A DNA stretch of 56,636 nt from RGIG1934 sp045122895 (GTDB lineage Bacteria; Bacillota; Clostridia; Lachnospirales; Lachnospiraceae): assembly GCA_045122895.1 (NCBI GenBank), contig JBGVIE010000066.1, positions 1 to 56,636 of the forward strand, given 5' to 3'. The notes below the pieces were generated by a model. The model saw only the letters and a program-made list of their open reading frames with translations, ran no database searches and was not told the origin of the DNA. The first letter of the stretch is position 1; each line of letters opens with the position of its first letter. Shown here in pieces: positions 30,541-39,253 of this stretch. Both the position numbers and the translations under genes were made by a program.

Positions 30541-31278
30541 ATGAGTGAAAAATTATTTAAAAAATTACGTAATATGACAATAGTTATGACTCTGTTGCTG
30601 GCGTACTCGCTTTACTTCGGCTGGTGCGAAGAAACGAATACAAACAAAACAGGTGCCAATGTAAAAGAGAAATTTACTATCGCCATTGATGCAGGGCATG
30701 GAGGAAGAGACCCTGGTGTCGTATCTAAAAAGGGTGATTTGGAAAAAGACATTAATTTAAGTCTGGCTATAAAACTTAAGAGGCTTATGGAGTCAGAAGG
30801 AGCTAAGGTTGTGATGGTGAGGGAAAGCGATGAAGCTTTATATAAAGACAGCGATACGAATAAAAAGGTAGCAGATATGAGAAACAGGGTTAAGAAGGTT
30901 AATGACAGTAAGGCAGACTTATTTGTCAGTATACATGTGAACAGCTATGTCGACGAAAAAGTGTATGGAAGTCAGGTGTTTTATCTAAAGGGAGATGAGG
31001 AGAGCAGTAAGCTTGCAAATCTTATTCAAAAGAATTTGAATAAGATTAGGAGTGACAAAGAGGGAAAAGAGGCGAAAGCTAACAAATCCTATTATCTGTT
31101 AAAAAATATAAATGCTCCGGCGGTAATTGCTGAGTGTGGTTTTTTGTCAAATGAAGAGGAATTAGCACTTCTTAAGGAGGAGAGTTATCAGGAAAAAGTG
31201 GCTTGGGCGATACATATGGGTGTTATGGAATATTACAATGATACTAATATTTTGGAGGATTGTGAGAGTACAAAGTAA
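30541..31278 (+). CDS. N-acetylmuramoyl-L-alanine amidase, CwlD-like
   Basis: A 245-residue exported Amidase_3 enzyme. An N-terminal signal anchor (about residues 12-30) is followed by the catalytic domain with zinc motifs DAGHGGRDPG (His53), the LEKDINLSLAIKL segment, SIHVNSY (His132) and AECGFLSNEEE (Glu in the last conserved site). In sporulating Firmicutes CwlD removes peptide side chains to begin cortex lactam formation; the length and motifs fit. Whether this organism forms spores is not known from the window, so a general wall-remodelling role is also possible. The ribosome site is weak. It is different from the amidase at 902. Confidence 0.85.
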   Translation: MSEKLFKKLRNMTIVMTLLLAYSLYFGWCEETNTNKTGANVKEKFTIAIDAGHGGRDPGVVSKKGDLEKDINLSLAIKLKRLMESEGAKVVMVRESDEALYKDSDTNKKVADMRNRVKKVNDSKADLFVSIHVNSYVDEKVYGSQVFYLKGDEESSKLANLIQKNLNKIRSDKEGKEAKANKSYYLLKNINAPAVIAECGFLSNEEELALLKEESYQEKVAWAIHMGVMEYYNDTNILEDCESTK

Positions 31279-31326
31279 GGAGCAATCCGTAGGTATCATA
31301 TAATAATTAAAGTTTTTATAAAAAAG

Positions 31327-31355
31327 TTTAAATTTTACGAGGATTGTGGTAAAAT
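31327..31355 (+). promoter_or_regulatory. Possible promoter before tsaC
   Basis: TTTAAA at 31327-31332 and TAAAAT at 31350-31355 with a 17-base spacer; the -35 match is poor. Confidence 0.35.
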
Positions 31356-31396
31356 AATTAGATGATTAACACCCTTTGGGTTTACGGAGTGATTTT

Positions 31397-32458
31397 ATGG
31401 AAACAAAGATAGTGAAAATAAATCCGGATAATATAGATGAAGCTGCGAAAGAACAGTTAGAAGAGGCTTCAAAGCTTCTTAGAGCCGGAGAATTGGTGGC
31501 ATTTCCGACGGAGACGGTATATGGACTTGGAGGAGATGCGCTTTTTGAAGAGGCAGCAGCAAAGATATATGCGGCGAAGGGAAGACCATCTGATAATCCA
31601 CTTATTGTACATGTGAGTGATATAGAGCAGGTAGACACGATTGCTGCAGATGTATCCGGTAAGGCGAGGGCACTTATGGAGAAGTTCTGGCCGGGCCCGC
31701 TTACAATAGTATTTAATAAGAAGCCGGTGGTTCCTTATGGTACTACCGGTGGGCTTGATACAGTGGCAGTGAGGATGCCAAGTCACGAGGTTGCAAGGAT
31801 GCTGATTAGGACTTCAGGAGTTCTTATAGCTGCACCAAGTGCCAACACCTCCGGAAGACCAAGTCCTACCAGGGCAAGTCATGTATATGATGATATGAAT
31901 GGAAGAATCCCTATGATTATAGATGGAGGAAGTGTTGGAATCGGTATAGAATCTACTATTGTAGATATGACTGGAGACGTTCCGGTGATATTAAGACCTG
32001 GAGCCATAACGGAGAAGATGCTAAAAGAATGTGTGGGACAGGTAGAGATTGATAAAGCTATACTTGGACCGATGAAGGAAGGTGTGAGACCTAAGGCGCC
32101 GGGGATGAAGTACAAGCACTATGCACCAGAGGCAGAACTTACAATTTTTGAGGGAGAAGAGCAGAAAGTTGTAGAGCACATAAATAGTCTTATAAGGGAA
32201 TCGTCAGGCAAAGGCTTGAAGACAGGTGTTATAGCAAGCGATGAGACGAAGGATAAATATTGCAGTGAATATGTGTTGTCAGTAGGCACAAGAAAAGATG
32301 ACAGAACAATTGCAAGAAATTTGTATGATGTTCTTAGAAGATTTGATGAGCTGGAAGTGGATTTGATTTATGGAGAATCGTTTACGGATGATTCTTTAGG
32401 ATATGCAATAATGAACAGACTTAATAAAGCAGCCGGTTATCATATCGAACATATTTAG
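31397..32458 (+). CDS. tsaC: L-threonylcarbamoyladenylate synthase (Sua5/YwlC type)
   Basis: A 353-residue enzyme that makes the activated threonylcarbamoyl group for the t6A modification of tRNAs that read ANN codons. The YrdC domain shows ELVAFPTETVYGLGGDA, KGRPSDNPLIVHV, FWPGPLTIVF and APSANTSGRPSPT; a C-terminal Sua5 domain (about 230-353, with APGMKYKHYAPEAEL) is also present, so it is the long form. ATG at 31397 is chosen because CGGAG lies upstream. The following genes match the ywl order of bacilli (tsaC, a phosphatase-like gene, rpiB). Confidence 0.95.
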   Translation: METKIVKINPDNIDEAAKEQLEEASKLLRAGELVAFPTETVYGLGGDALFEEAAAKIYAAKGRPSDNPLIVHVSDIEQVDTIAADVSGKARALMEKFWPGPLTIVFNKKPVVPYGTTGGLDTVAVRMPSHEVARMLIRTSGVLIAAPSANTSGRPSPTRASHVYDDMNGRIPMIIDGGSVGIGIESTIVDMTGDVPVILRPGAITEKMLKECVGQVEIDKAILGPMKEGVRPKAPGMKYKHYAPEAELTIFEGEEQKVVEHINSLIRESSGKGLKTGVIASDETKDKYCSEYVLSVGTRKDDRTIARNLYDVLRRFDELEVDLIYGESFTDDSLGYAIMNRLNKAAGYHIEHI

Positions 32459-32473
32459 TCTTATGAGGTAATT

Positions 32474-32941
32474 ATGATAAAGTATAACAAAATTATTTTC
32501 GTCAGCAATTCCGACACTTGTAGAGGACAGTTGGCAGCCTCCATAACACGTGAAATAGGAAGAGGCTTTTTAGAACAGAATTTTATAGAGATTGAATCCA
32601 GAGGCATTATTGTGTTGTTTCCGGAGCCTATGAATCCAAAGGCAGTTGCGATTGCAGCAAGCAAGGATTTAGACATAGACGGATATGTGTCAAAGGCACT
32701 TACGCCGCAGGATTTTGGAATGAATACCCTTGTACTCACTATGACAGAGTCAATCAAGAAAAAGGTATACGAGGATTTTAAGGAGGCACTTAATGTGTTT
32801 GGCTTAAAAGAATTTGTCGGTGAAGACGGAGACGTTGAAGCAGCCCATGGCGGTGAGCTGGTAGATTACGGCGAACTGTTTAGGAATATAGAGAGACTTG
32901 TTAACAAATTGATAGACAAGTTAAGTACTATGCAAGAATAG
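32474..32941 (+). CDS. Low-molecular-weight phosphatase-like protein, catalytic residues missing
   Basis: A 155-residue LMW protein-tyrosine-phosphatase fold in the place of ywlE. The family P-loop reads V-C-x-G-N-T-C-R-S; here it reads VSNSDTCRGQLAAS, so the nucleophilic Cys is Ser11, the Gly is Ser13, while the Arg17 and the second Cys16 remain. The late acid loop, usually D-P before GG, reads EAAHGGEL, so the general acid is also not in its usual context. The frame is intact, and the ribosome site and spacing are normal, so it is a maintained protein, not a pseudogene. It may bind phosphorylated partners without cutting. Its gene starts 15 bases after tsaC and is followed closely by rpiB. 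Confidence 0.75.
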   Translation: MIKYNKIIFVSNSDTCRGQLAASITREIGRGFLEQNFIEIESRGIIVLFPEPMNPKAVAIAASKDLDIDGYVSKALTPQDFGMNTLVLTMTESIKKKVYEDFKEALNVFGLKEFVGEDGDVEAAHGGELVDYGELFRNIERLVNKLIDKLSTMQE

Positions 32942-32951
32942 GAGAGAAGAA

Positions 32952-33380
32952 ATGATAGCATTAGGAAGCGATCACGCAGGATTTCCTCTTAAGCAGGAAA
33001 TAATCAAACACTTAGAAGAAAGAGGACTTGAGTTCAAGGATTATGGTTGCCTTGATGAGAGTTCATGTGACTACCCTGAATACGCAAAGGCAGTTGCAAA
33101 TGCAGTTGCAGGTGGCGAATGTGAAAAGGGAATACTTGTATGTGGTACAGGAATAGGTATCTCAATTGCAGCTAACAAAGTAAAAGGAATAAGAGCAGCA
33201 GTTTGTACAGACTGTTTTACTGCAGAAGCTACAAGACTTCACAATGACGCAAACATCCTTGCAATGGGTGCAAGAGTTGTGGGCGGTGGACTTGCTCTTA
33301 AGATTGTGGATACATTTTTAGATACAGAGTTCTCAAATGATGAAAGACATATCAGAAGAATTAATTTGATTGAGGACTAA
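32952..33380 (+). CDS. rpiB: Ribose 5-phosphate isomerase B
   Basis: A 142-residue RpiB. The conserved N-terminus MIALGSDHAGFPLKQEII, the active-site segment GILVCGTGIGISIAANKVKG with the catalytic Cys, and RAAVCTDCFTAEATRLHNDA plus NILAMGARVVG are all present. It interconverts ribulose 5-phosphate and ribose 5-phosphate in the pentose phosphate pathway. Size is typical. Ribosome site GGAGAGA precedes the ATG. It lies between the phosphatase-like gene and dCMP deaminase, in the order known from bacilli near the atp operon. Confidence 0.96.
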   Translation: MIALGSDHAGFPLKQEIIKHLEERGLEFKDYGCLDESSCDYPEYAKAVANAVAGGECEKGILVCGTGIGISIAANKVKGIRAAVCTDCFTAEATRLHNDANILAMGARVVGGGLALKIVDTFLDTEFSNDERHIRRINLIED

Positions 33381-33404
33381 AATATCTTGGAATTGGAGAG
33401 ATAT

Positions 33405-33890
33405 ATGAGCTCAAAAAGAAAAGACTATATTAGTTGGGATGAGTATTTTATGGGTGTGGCAATGTTGTCAGCCATGAGGTCAAAAGATCCTAATACCCAG
33501 GTGGGAGCCTGCATAGTAAGTGATCAGAATAAAATCCTGTCTATGGGATACAATGGATTTCCACTTGGATGTTCAGATGATGAATATCCATGGGAGAGAG
33601 AGGGTGAACCGCTAGATAACAAATACTTCTACACGACTCACAGCGAATTAAATGCAATCCTCAATTATAGAGGGGGAAGTTTAGAAGGCGCGAAGATGTA
33701 TGTCACACTTTTTCCGTGTAACGAGTGTGCCAAAGCCATTATTCAAAGCGGAATTAAGACGGTAGTATATGATTGCGACAAGTACAAAGACAGTGCCAAT
33801 GTCATAGCCTCAAAGAGAATGCTTAAGTCAGCAGGAGTTGAGGTGATTAAGTATGAGAAGACAGATAGAGAGGTAAAGATATCACTATGA
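33405..33890 (+). CDS. dCMP deaminase family protein
   Basis: A 161-residue zinc-dependent deaminase, expected to turn dCMP into dUMP for thymidylate synthesis. Zinc motifs are HSELNAI (His and Glu in place of the usual HAE) and PCNECAK. The N-terminal WDEYFMGVAMLSAMRSKDPN and GYNGFPLGCSDDEYPW match the ComEB/dCMP group. ATG at 33405 is preferred because GGAGAG lies six bases upstream. Its stop overlaps the ATG of the next gene by four bases, so it is translationally coupled to the atp operon. Confidence 0.9.
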   Translation: MSSKRKDYISWDEYFMGVAMLSAMRSKDPNTQVGACIVSDQNKILSMGYNGFPLGCSDDEYPWEREGEPLDNKYFYTTHSELNAILNYRGGSLEGAKMYVTLFPCNECAKAIIQSGIKTVVYDCDKYKDSANVIASKRMLKSAGVEVIKYEKTDREVKISL

Positions 33891-34177
33891 GATACAGAAA
33901 AGATGTGTTCACCAATTTAACTATGATAACGCAGCTTTCGATTCATATGATGACACCGATTTTTTTGTGCCTCGCAATTGGATTGTTTATTGACAAGACA
34001 TTTGGGACGAAGATAACAGTTGTTATGCTGATACTTGGAGTACTTGCAGGTGCAAGGAATGCTTATATACTTGCGATGCGGGCAGCATCTGCAGGCGGTG
34101 GGAGGAAGAAATCTGACTATATAGTTGAGGAGTATTCCAAAAAAATCTCTCATACTGATGAGGATGAGGAGAAGTAG
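33887..34177 (+). CDS. AtpZ/AtpI family protein
   Basis: A 96-residue protein with two membrane segments (about residues 18-34 and 40-62) separated by FIDKTFGTK, typical of AtpZ. In clostridia AtpZ and AtpI work as a cation channel or chaperone next to the F-ATPase. The N-terminus is basic (MRYRKDVF) and the tail acidic (SHTDEDEEK). It overlaps the deaminase stop by four bases and precedes the subunit I gene by three, so it heads the atp operon. Confidence 0.75.
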   Translation: MRYRKDVFTNLTMITQLSIHMMTPIFLCLAIGLFIDKTFGTKITVVMLILGVLAGARNAYILAMRAASAGGGRKKSDYIVEEYSKKISHTDEDEEK

Positions 34178-34180
34178 AAT

Positions 34181-34576
34181 ATGACCACTGATGAGAAGAC
34201 AGTTTTAGAGTTGATTATTGGATGTGTATTGTTTGGAATAGCAGGAGCCCTGATAATTCTCTTTTTTCCAGACAGAATATATAATGAAATTGGATATATA
34301 TGGGGAGTTGTTGTGAGCATTGCCATGACACTTCATATGTACAGGTCCCTGAAGATATCATTAGAACTTGGTGAGCAGGGAGCGCTAAAGAATATCCGGT
34401 TAACATATGCAAAAAGAGTGACAGGAGTGCTTATTGCATTTGCAGTTCTTGCGTATACAGGAATAGGCAATGTCATAACAGGTGTTATCGGATTGTTTGC
34501 ATTAAAAGTAGCGGCGTATATTCAGCCGATTACTCATAAAATTCTAGAAAGAAAATTTACAAGAAAAGGAAGGTGA
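34181..34576 (+). CDS. ATP synthase subunit I (AtpI-like)
   Basis: A 131-residue membrane protein with four hydrophobic segments (about residues 8-28, 35-52, 80-97 and 98-115). It has the place and size of AtpI, a non-essential protein that helps assemble the c-ring, between the AtpZ-like gene and atpB. Sequence conservation in this family is weak and the call rests mainly on position and topology. A charged C-terminus (ERKFTRKGR) faces the cytoplasm. Confidence 0.7.
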   Translation: MTTDEKTVLELIIGCVLFGIAGALIILFFPDRIYNEIGYIWGVVVSIAMTLHMYRSLKISLELGEQGALKNIRLTYAKRVTGVLIAFAVLAYTGIGNVITGVIGLFALKVAAYIQPITHKILERKFTRKGR

Positions 34577-34580
34577 GAAT

Positions 34581-35342
34581 GTGAACATAGGAATGATGAA
34601 CAGCCTTAATATGATTGCAGGTGAAGCAGCTGCTACTGCAGCTAAGGCAGAAGAAAAACAGAGCTATATGATAGACAGATATGAGAAGATTAATTTCTTT
34701 GGACATACAGTTCATCTGACATCAACTCATGTCAGTTTGTTGATTGTGTCAGTTATTCTTGTGGTGTTAGCTCTTATCGTGAATAAGAAGATTAAAAACA
34801 CAGATCCGACTGAAACGCCAACAGGCATTTTGAATATCATGGAAATAGCCGTTGAGATGTTATCAAATATGGTTAACGGAATCATGGGCAAAAATGCCAG
34901 AAGATTTGTAAACTACATCATAACATTATTTTTCTTCCTGGTACTTAGCAATCTTTCGGGCTTGCTGGGACTTAGGCCGCCTACGGCGGATTATGGCATA
35001 ACATTGCCACTGGCTTTGATAACTTTTGGTCTTATTCACTACAATGGTGTCAAAGCTAACAACAGCAAACATTTCACAAATTTATTTCAGCCATTTGCTA
35101 TTTTGTTCCCGATTAACTTAATTGGCGAATTGGCTACGCCTTTATCTCTTTCACTTCGTCTTTTCGGTAATATCATGTCCGGAACAGTACTTATGGGACT
35201 GATATATGGATTGCTTGCACCGTTTACGGTTGTTTGGCCATCTATATTACATGTCTATTTTGATATTTTTTCCGGCTGTATACAGGCATACGTATTTTGT
35301 ATGTTAACAATGGTATATGTCAATGATAAAATCGAGGCATAG
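34581..35342 (+). CDS. atpB: F-ATPase subunit a
   Basis: A 253-residue membrane subunit that carries the ion half-channels. The essential arginine lies in the conserved segment LATPLSLSLRLFGNIMSGTV; other family motifs are NLSGLLGLRPPTADYGITL and SCIQAYVF-like GCIQAYVFCMLTMVY near the end. Five or six membrane helices can be drawn. The start is GTG at 34581 with the ribosome site AAGGAAGGTGAG. It is followed by atpE after an 87-base gap. Confidence 0.95.
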   Translation: MNIGMMNSLNMIAGEAAATAAKAEEKQSYMIDRYEKINFFGHTVHLTSTHVSLLIVSVILVVLALIVNKKIKNTDPTETPTGILNIMEIAVEMLSNMVNGIMGKNARRFVNYIITLFFFLVLSNLSGLLGLRPPTADYGITLPLALITFGLIHYNGVKANNSKHFTNLFQPFAILFPINLIGELATPLSLSLRLFGNIMSGTVLMGLIYGLLAPFTVVWPSILHVYFDIFSGCIQAYVFCMLTMVYVNDKIEA

Positions 35343-35429
35343 TGTAACTAGAATTAAAGACACAGGTATATGAAAGCGTTGTTAACATATGCTTGTGAAA
35401 AAAACGACAACGCAGAAAAGAGGTTAATT

Positions 35430-35681
35430 ATGAACGTTAATGGACAGGAATTTATCAGTGCAATGTCAGCAGTAGGTGCTGGTTTAGCAGTTATCGCAGG
35501 TATCGGTCCTGGTATTGGACAGGGTTACGCAGCAGGTCAGGCTGCTTCGGCAGTTGGACGTAATCCGGGAGCAAAGTCAGATATCACATCTACTATGTTA
35601 CTTGGACAGGCTGTAGCTGAGACAACAGGTCTTTATGGTCTTGTTGTAGCTATCATTCTTATGTTTGTTAAGCCTTTCTAA
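35430..35681 (+). CDS. atpE: F-ATPase subunit c, sodium-type
   Basis: An 83-residue c subunit, two helices joined by a polar loop (GRNPGAKSD). The ion site residues Gln31 (in GPGIGQGYAAG), Glu64, Thr65, Thr66 and Tyr69 (in GQAVAETTGLYG) match the sodium-binding pattern of Ilyobacter and clostridial c subunits, where these are Gln32, Glu65, Ser66, Thr67 and Tyr70. So the ring probably moves Na+. ATG at 35430 is preferred over one at 35370, which lacks a ribosome site and would add a polar extension. AGAGGTT lies before it. Confidence 0.93.
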   Translation: MNVNGQEFISAMSAVGAGLAVIAGIGPGIGQGYAAGQAASAVGRNPGAKSDITSTMLLGQAVAETTGLYGLVVAIILMFVKPF

Positions 35682-35740
35682 TAGAAAACAGAGCAACTTA
35701 AGAATAGCATAATATTAATTCCATGAAAGGAGGCGAAACC

Positions 35741-36292
35741 TTGGGAAACGCACAATTATTACTTGCTGAAGAATCATCACAGTTTTTATTTTCATTATCA
35801 TGGCAGTCGATATTTGATGCACTTATACTTGCAGTAAACATCTTCGTTCTGTTTGTTTTACTTTCATACTTACTTGTAAATCCGTTAAAGGATATGCTTA
35901 AGAAGAGACAGGAAAAAATAGCGCAGGACAGAGACAGTGCTATAAAGGACCGCGATGAAGCCAAGAAGTTAAAAGCTTCATACGATGAAAAGTTAAAAGA
36001 CATCAACAAAGAAGCTGAAGCTATTATGAGTGAAGCTCGAAAGAAAGCGATGAAGAACGAAGAGAAGATTATTGCAGATGCAAAGGCAGAGGCTGCAAGA
36101 ATTATCGAACGTGCAAATGCAGAAATCGAACTTGAGAAGAAGAAAGCTGCTGATGAGATGAAGAAAGAAATCATTGAAGTAGCTACAATAATGGCAAACA
36201 AGGTAGTAGCAGCATCCATAGATAAAAAGACACAGGATGCCCTGATTGAGGAGACATTGAGAGAGATAGGTGATAAAACATGGCTAAGCTAG
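35741..36292 (+). CDS. atpF: F-ATPase subunit b
   Basis: A 183-residue peripheral-stalk subunit: a short N-terminus, one membrane helix (about residues 18-45, ALILAVNIFVLFVLLSYLLV), then a long charged helix (LKKRQEKIAQDRDSAIKDRD and further) that dimerises and ends near the delta subunit. TTG at 35741 is the likely start because AAAGGAGG lies eight bases before it; an ATG at 35723 would sit on top of that site. It overlaps atpH by 13 bases. Confidence 0.93.
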   Translation: MGNAQLLLAEESSQFLFSLSWQSIFDALILAVNIFVLFVLLSYLLVNPLKDMLKKRQEKIAQDRDSAIKDRDEAKKLKASYDEKLKDINKEAEAIMSEARKKAMKNEEKIIADAKAEAARIIERANAEIELEKKKAADEMKKEIIEVATIMANKVVAASIDKKTQDALIEETLREIGDKTWLS

Positions 36293-36828
36293 TATCAAAA
36301 ACATACGGTGATGCACTGTTTGAACTCGCTGTATCGGAGGGCAAGTTAGATGAACTTTTTGCAGAAGCAAAAGAACTTGTAACAGTGTTTTCTGAAAATC
36401 AGGAGCTTATGAAGCTTCTTGGTCACCCAAAGGTAGTCAAAGAAGAAAAGATTTCAGTCATTGAAAATATTTTTAAAGGAAATGTGTCAGACGAGATGAC
36501 AGGTTTTCTTACATTAATAGTAAAAAAAGACAGATACAAAAATGTATTAGAAATTCTTGAATATTTTATCAGTGAGGTAAAAGAATGCAAGAAAATTGGT
36601 GTTGCTACAGTTACAACAGTGGCAGCGATTGATGATAACACAAAGTCCAAAATCGAGGCGAAGCTTAAAGAGACAACTCAGTATGAGACATTTGAGATTT
36701 GCTATGAAGTGGATGAATCCTTAGTTGGAGGAATGATTATCAGAATTGGTGATAAAGTTGTAGATAGCAGCATAAAAACAAAGATAGCTGAGTTATCAAA
36801 AACTCTTTACAATGTTCAGTTATCTTAA
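36280..36828 (+). CDS. atpH: F-ATPase subunit delta
   Basis: A 182-residue delta subunit linking the peripheral stalk to the F1 head. The N-terminal helical bundle (KTYGDALFELAVSEGKLDEL) and the C-terminal part with DESLVGGMIIRIGDKVVDSS match the family. It begins within the end of atpF and is followed by atpA after 27 bases with a good ribosome site. The start is supported by the usual SKTYGDALFE beginning of the family. Confidence 0.95.
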   Translation: MAKLVSKTYGDALFELAVSEGKLDELFAEAKELVTVFSENQELMKLLGHPKVVKEEKISVIENIFKGNVSDEMTGFLTLIVKKDRYKNVLEILEYFISEVKECKKIGVATVTTVAAIDDNTKSKIEAKLKETTQYETFEICYEVDESLVGGMIIRIGDKVVDSSIKTKIAELSKTLYNVQLS

Positions 36829-36855
36829 GAAACAGAAAGAAGGTGGGTTAGCTCC

Positions 36856-38358
36856 ATGAATTTAAAACCAGAAGAAATCAGTTCTGTTATTAAAGAACAG
36901 ATTAAAAAATATTCATCTGAACTGGACGTATCTAATGTAGGTACAGTAATTCAGGTAGCGGACGGAATTGCACGTGTACATGGTCTTGAAAAGGCAATGC
37001 AGGGTGAACTTCTTGAATTTCCGGGAGACGTATTTGGTATGGTCATGAACCTTGAAGAGGACAACGTTGGTGCTGTTTTGCTTGGTGACAAGAAGAACAT
37101 CAACGAAGGCGATACCGTTAAGTCTACAGGACGAGTTGTAGAAGTGCCTGTTGGTGATGCCATGATTGGACGTGTAGTTAATGCTTTAGGACAGCCTATC
37201 GACGGAAAGGGACCGATTGAAACAGACAAATTCAGACAGATTGAAAGAGTTGCTTCAGGTGTTATCTCAAGAAAATCAGTAGATACACCACTTCAGACAG
37301 GTATCAAAGCTATTGATGCCATGGTTCCTATCGGTAGAGGACAAAGAGAGCTTATCATCGGTGACCGTCAGACAGGTAAAACTGCAATCGCTATTGACAC
37401 AATTATTAATCAGAAGGATCAGAATGTATTATGTATATATGTGGCTATTGGACAGAAGGCTTCAACAGTTGCAGGTATCGTAAAGACATTGGAAGAGAAC
37501 GGAGCTATGGACTATACAACAGTAGTAGCTTCAACAGCAAGTGAACTTGCACCTCTTCAGTATATAGCACCGTATTCAGGATGTGCCATTGGTGAAGAGT
37601 GGATGGAAAGTGGAAAAGATGTACTCGTAGTATATGATGACTTGAGCAAGCATGCTACTGCATACCGTACACTCTCATTATTACTTCGTCGTCCACCGGG
37701 ACGTGAGGCTTATCCTGGTGATGTATTCTATCTCCATTCAAGACTTTTAGAGAGAGCCGCAAGACTTTCGGACGAGCTTGGTGGTGGTTCGTTAACAGCC
37801 CTTCCAATTATTGAGACACAGGCTGGCGACGTATCAGCATACATCCCAACTAACGTAATCTCCATTACAGATGGTCAGATATATCTTGAGACAGAGATGT
37901 TTAACGCTGGTTTTAGACCGGCTGTTAACGCAGGTCTTTCAGTATCACGAGTTGGTGGTGCTGCTCAGATTAAAGCTATCAAAAAGCTCGCGGCTCCTAT
38001 TCGAGTAGAGCTTGCACAGTATCGTGAGCTTGCATCATTTGCACAGTTCGGTTCAGAACTTGATGATGATACAAAAGAGAAGCTTGCACAGGGTGAAAGA
38101 ATAAAAGAGATGCTTAAGCAGGCTCAGTACAAGACAATGCCGGTTGAGTATCAGGTAATTATCATCTATGCAGCTACAAAGAAATATTTGTTAGATATAG
38201 AAGTATCTGACGTATTAAGATTTGAAGAAGAATTATTCGAATACATTAAGACTAAATATCCTAATATTCCTGAAAGCATCAAGAGTACAAAGGAGCTTAG
38301 TGAAGAAGTAGAACAAGAGCTTATTAAAGCTATTACAGAACTTAAGGAAAAGTTCTAA
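36856..38358 (+). CDS. atpA: F-ATPase subunit alpha
   Basis: A 500-residue alpha subunit of the F1 head. Motifs: Walker A GDRQTGKT near residue 170, the LLLRRPPGREAYPGDVFYLH block, ALPIIETQAGDVSAYIPTNV and SVSRVGGAAQIKAIKK. All usual regions are present at normal length. It binds ATP at non-catalytic sites and pairs with beta. Ribosome site AAGAAGGTGG precedes the ATG. Codon use is optimised, as for other atp genes. Confidence 0.99.
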   Translation: MNLKPEEISSVIKEQIKKYSSELDVSNVGTVIQVADGIARVHGLEKAMQGELLEFPGDVFGMVMNLEEDNVGAVLLGDKKNINEGDTVKSTGRVVEVPVGDAMIGRVVNALGQPIDGKGPIETDKFRQIERVASGVISRKSVDTPLQTGIKAIDAMVPIGRGQRELIIGDRQTGKTAIAIDTIINQKDQNVLCIYVAIGQKASTVAGIVKTLEENGAMDYTTVVASTASELAPLQYIAPYSGCAIGEEWMESGKDVLVVYDDLSKHATAYRTLSLLLRRPPGREAYPGDVFYLHSRLLERAARLSDELGGGSLTALPIIETQAGDVSAYIPTNVISITDGQIYLETEMFNAGFRPAVNAGLSVSRVGGAAQIKAIKKLAAPIRVELAQYRELASFAQFGSELDDDTKEKLAQGERIKEMLKQAQYKTMPVEYQVIIIYAATKKYLLDIEVSDVLRFEEELFEYIKTKYPNIPESIKSTKELSEEVEQELIKAITELKEKF

Positions 38359-38378
38359 TGTAAAGGTGGTGCAGTTAA

Positions 38379-39236
38379 ATGGCGTCAATGAGAGATATTC
38401 AAAGACGAAAAGCTAGTATTCAAAGTACCGGGCAGATCACAAAGGCCATGAAATTAGTATCTACCGTAAAGCTTCAAAAGGCAAAAGGCAGAGCTGAATT
38501 GGCAAAACCATACTTTACAAAAATGCACTCAACCGTGACCTCAATACTTGCAAGAAGCGGTAACGTTAATCACAAATATCTTCGCACCGCCGAAGGTAAG
38601 AAAAAAGCAGTACTTGTGATTACTTCTAACAGAGGACTTGCAGGTGGTTATAACACAAATATCACAAAGCTACTTACAAACAATCCTGAATTTGCAGCGG
38701 ATAATGTAGTTGTATATAGTGTTGGTAACAAAGGAAAAGATGTGCTTTTAAGAAAAGGCTACACTGTAAAGAATGATTTTTCAGAGGTAATAGAAAACGT
38801 TATGTATAGAGATGCGATGGACATCGCAGATGCTATTTTGTCAGATTTTGAAAAGGGCGAATTTGGTGAACTCTATATAGCGTACACAGTTTTCAAAAAT
38901 ACAGTAAGTCACATTCCGACAATGCTTAAACTTCTTCCTGCAACAGCAGAAGGGGAAGTGTCAGAGGAGGATAAGCTTACACTCATGAATTATGAACCTT
39001 CTGAAGAGGAAGTGCTTGACGTTATTATACCTAAATATGTAACAAGTCTTATATACGGAAGTCTTATAGAAGCAGTAGCCAGTGAAAATGGTGCCAGAAT
39101 GGCAGCTATGGATTCTGCAACATCTAACGCAGAAGAAATGATAGCAGATTTGTCGCTTAAGTATAACAGAGCAAGACAGAGCTCTATTACTCAGGAATTA
39201 ACAGAAATTATAGCCGGAGCAGAGGCTATTGGATAA
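38379..39236 (+). CDS. atpG: F-ATPase subunit gamma
   Basis: A 285-residue gamma subunit, the central shaft. The N-terminal coiled coil starts MASMRDIQRRKASIQSTGQI with ITKAMKLVSTVKLQKAK; the Rossmann-like middle includes VLVITSNRGLAGGYNTNI; the C-terminal helix carries ENGARMAAMDSATSNAEEMI. Size and motifs are typical. It follows atpA by 20 bases with an AAAGGTGGTG ribosome site and precedes atpD by 17. Confidence 0.97.
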   Translation: MASMRDIQRRKASIQSTGQITKAMKLVSTVKLQKAKGRAELAKPYFTKMHSTVTSILARSGNVNHKYLRTAEGKKKAVLVITSNRGLAGGYNTNITKLLTNNPEFAADNVVVYSVGNKGKDVLLRKGYTVKNDFSEVIENVMYRDAMDIADAILSDFEKGEFGELYIAYTVFKNTVSHIPTMLKLLPATAEGEVSEEDKLTLMNYEPSEEEVLDVIIPKYVTSLIYGSLIEAVASENGARMAAMDSATSNAEEMIADLSLKYNRARQSSITQELTEIIAGAEAIG

Positions 39237-39253
39237 TTAAACGGAGGTAAATT

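Noticed and set aside
35698..36219. 173-codon open frame on the minus strand opposite atpF
   Set aside because: Low-complexity Ser/Ala/Phe sequence that mirrors the Lys/Glu/Ala-rich helix of subunit b; no ribosome site and an essential gene on the other strand.
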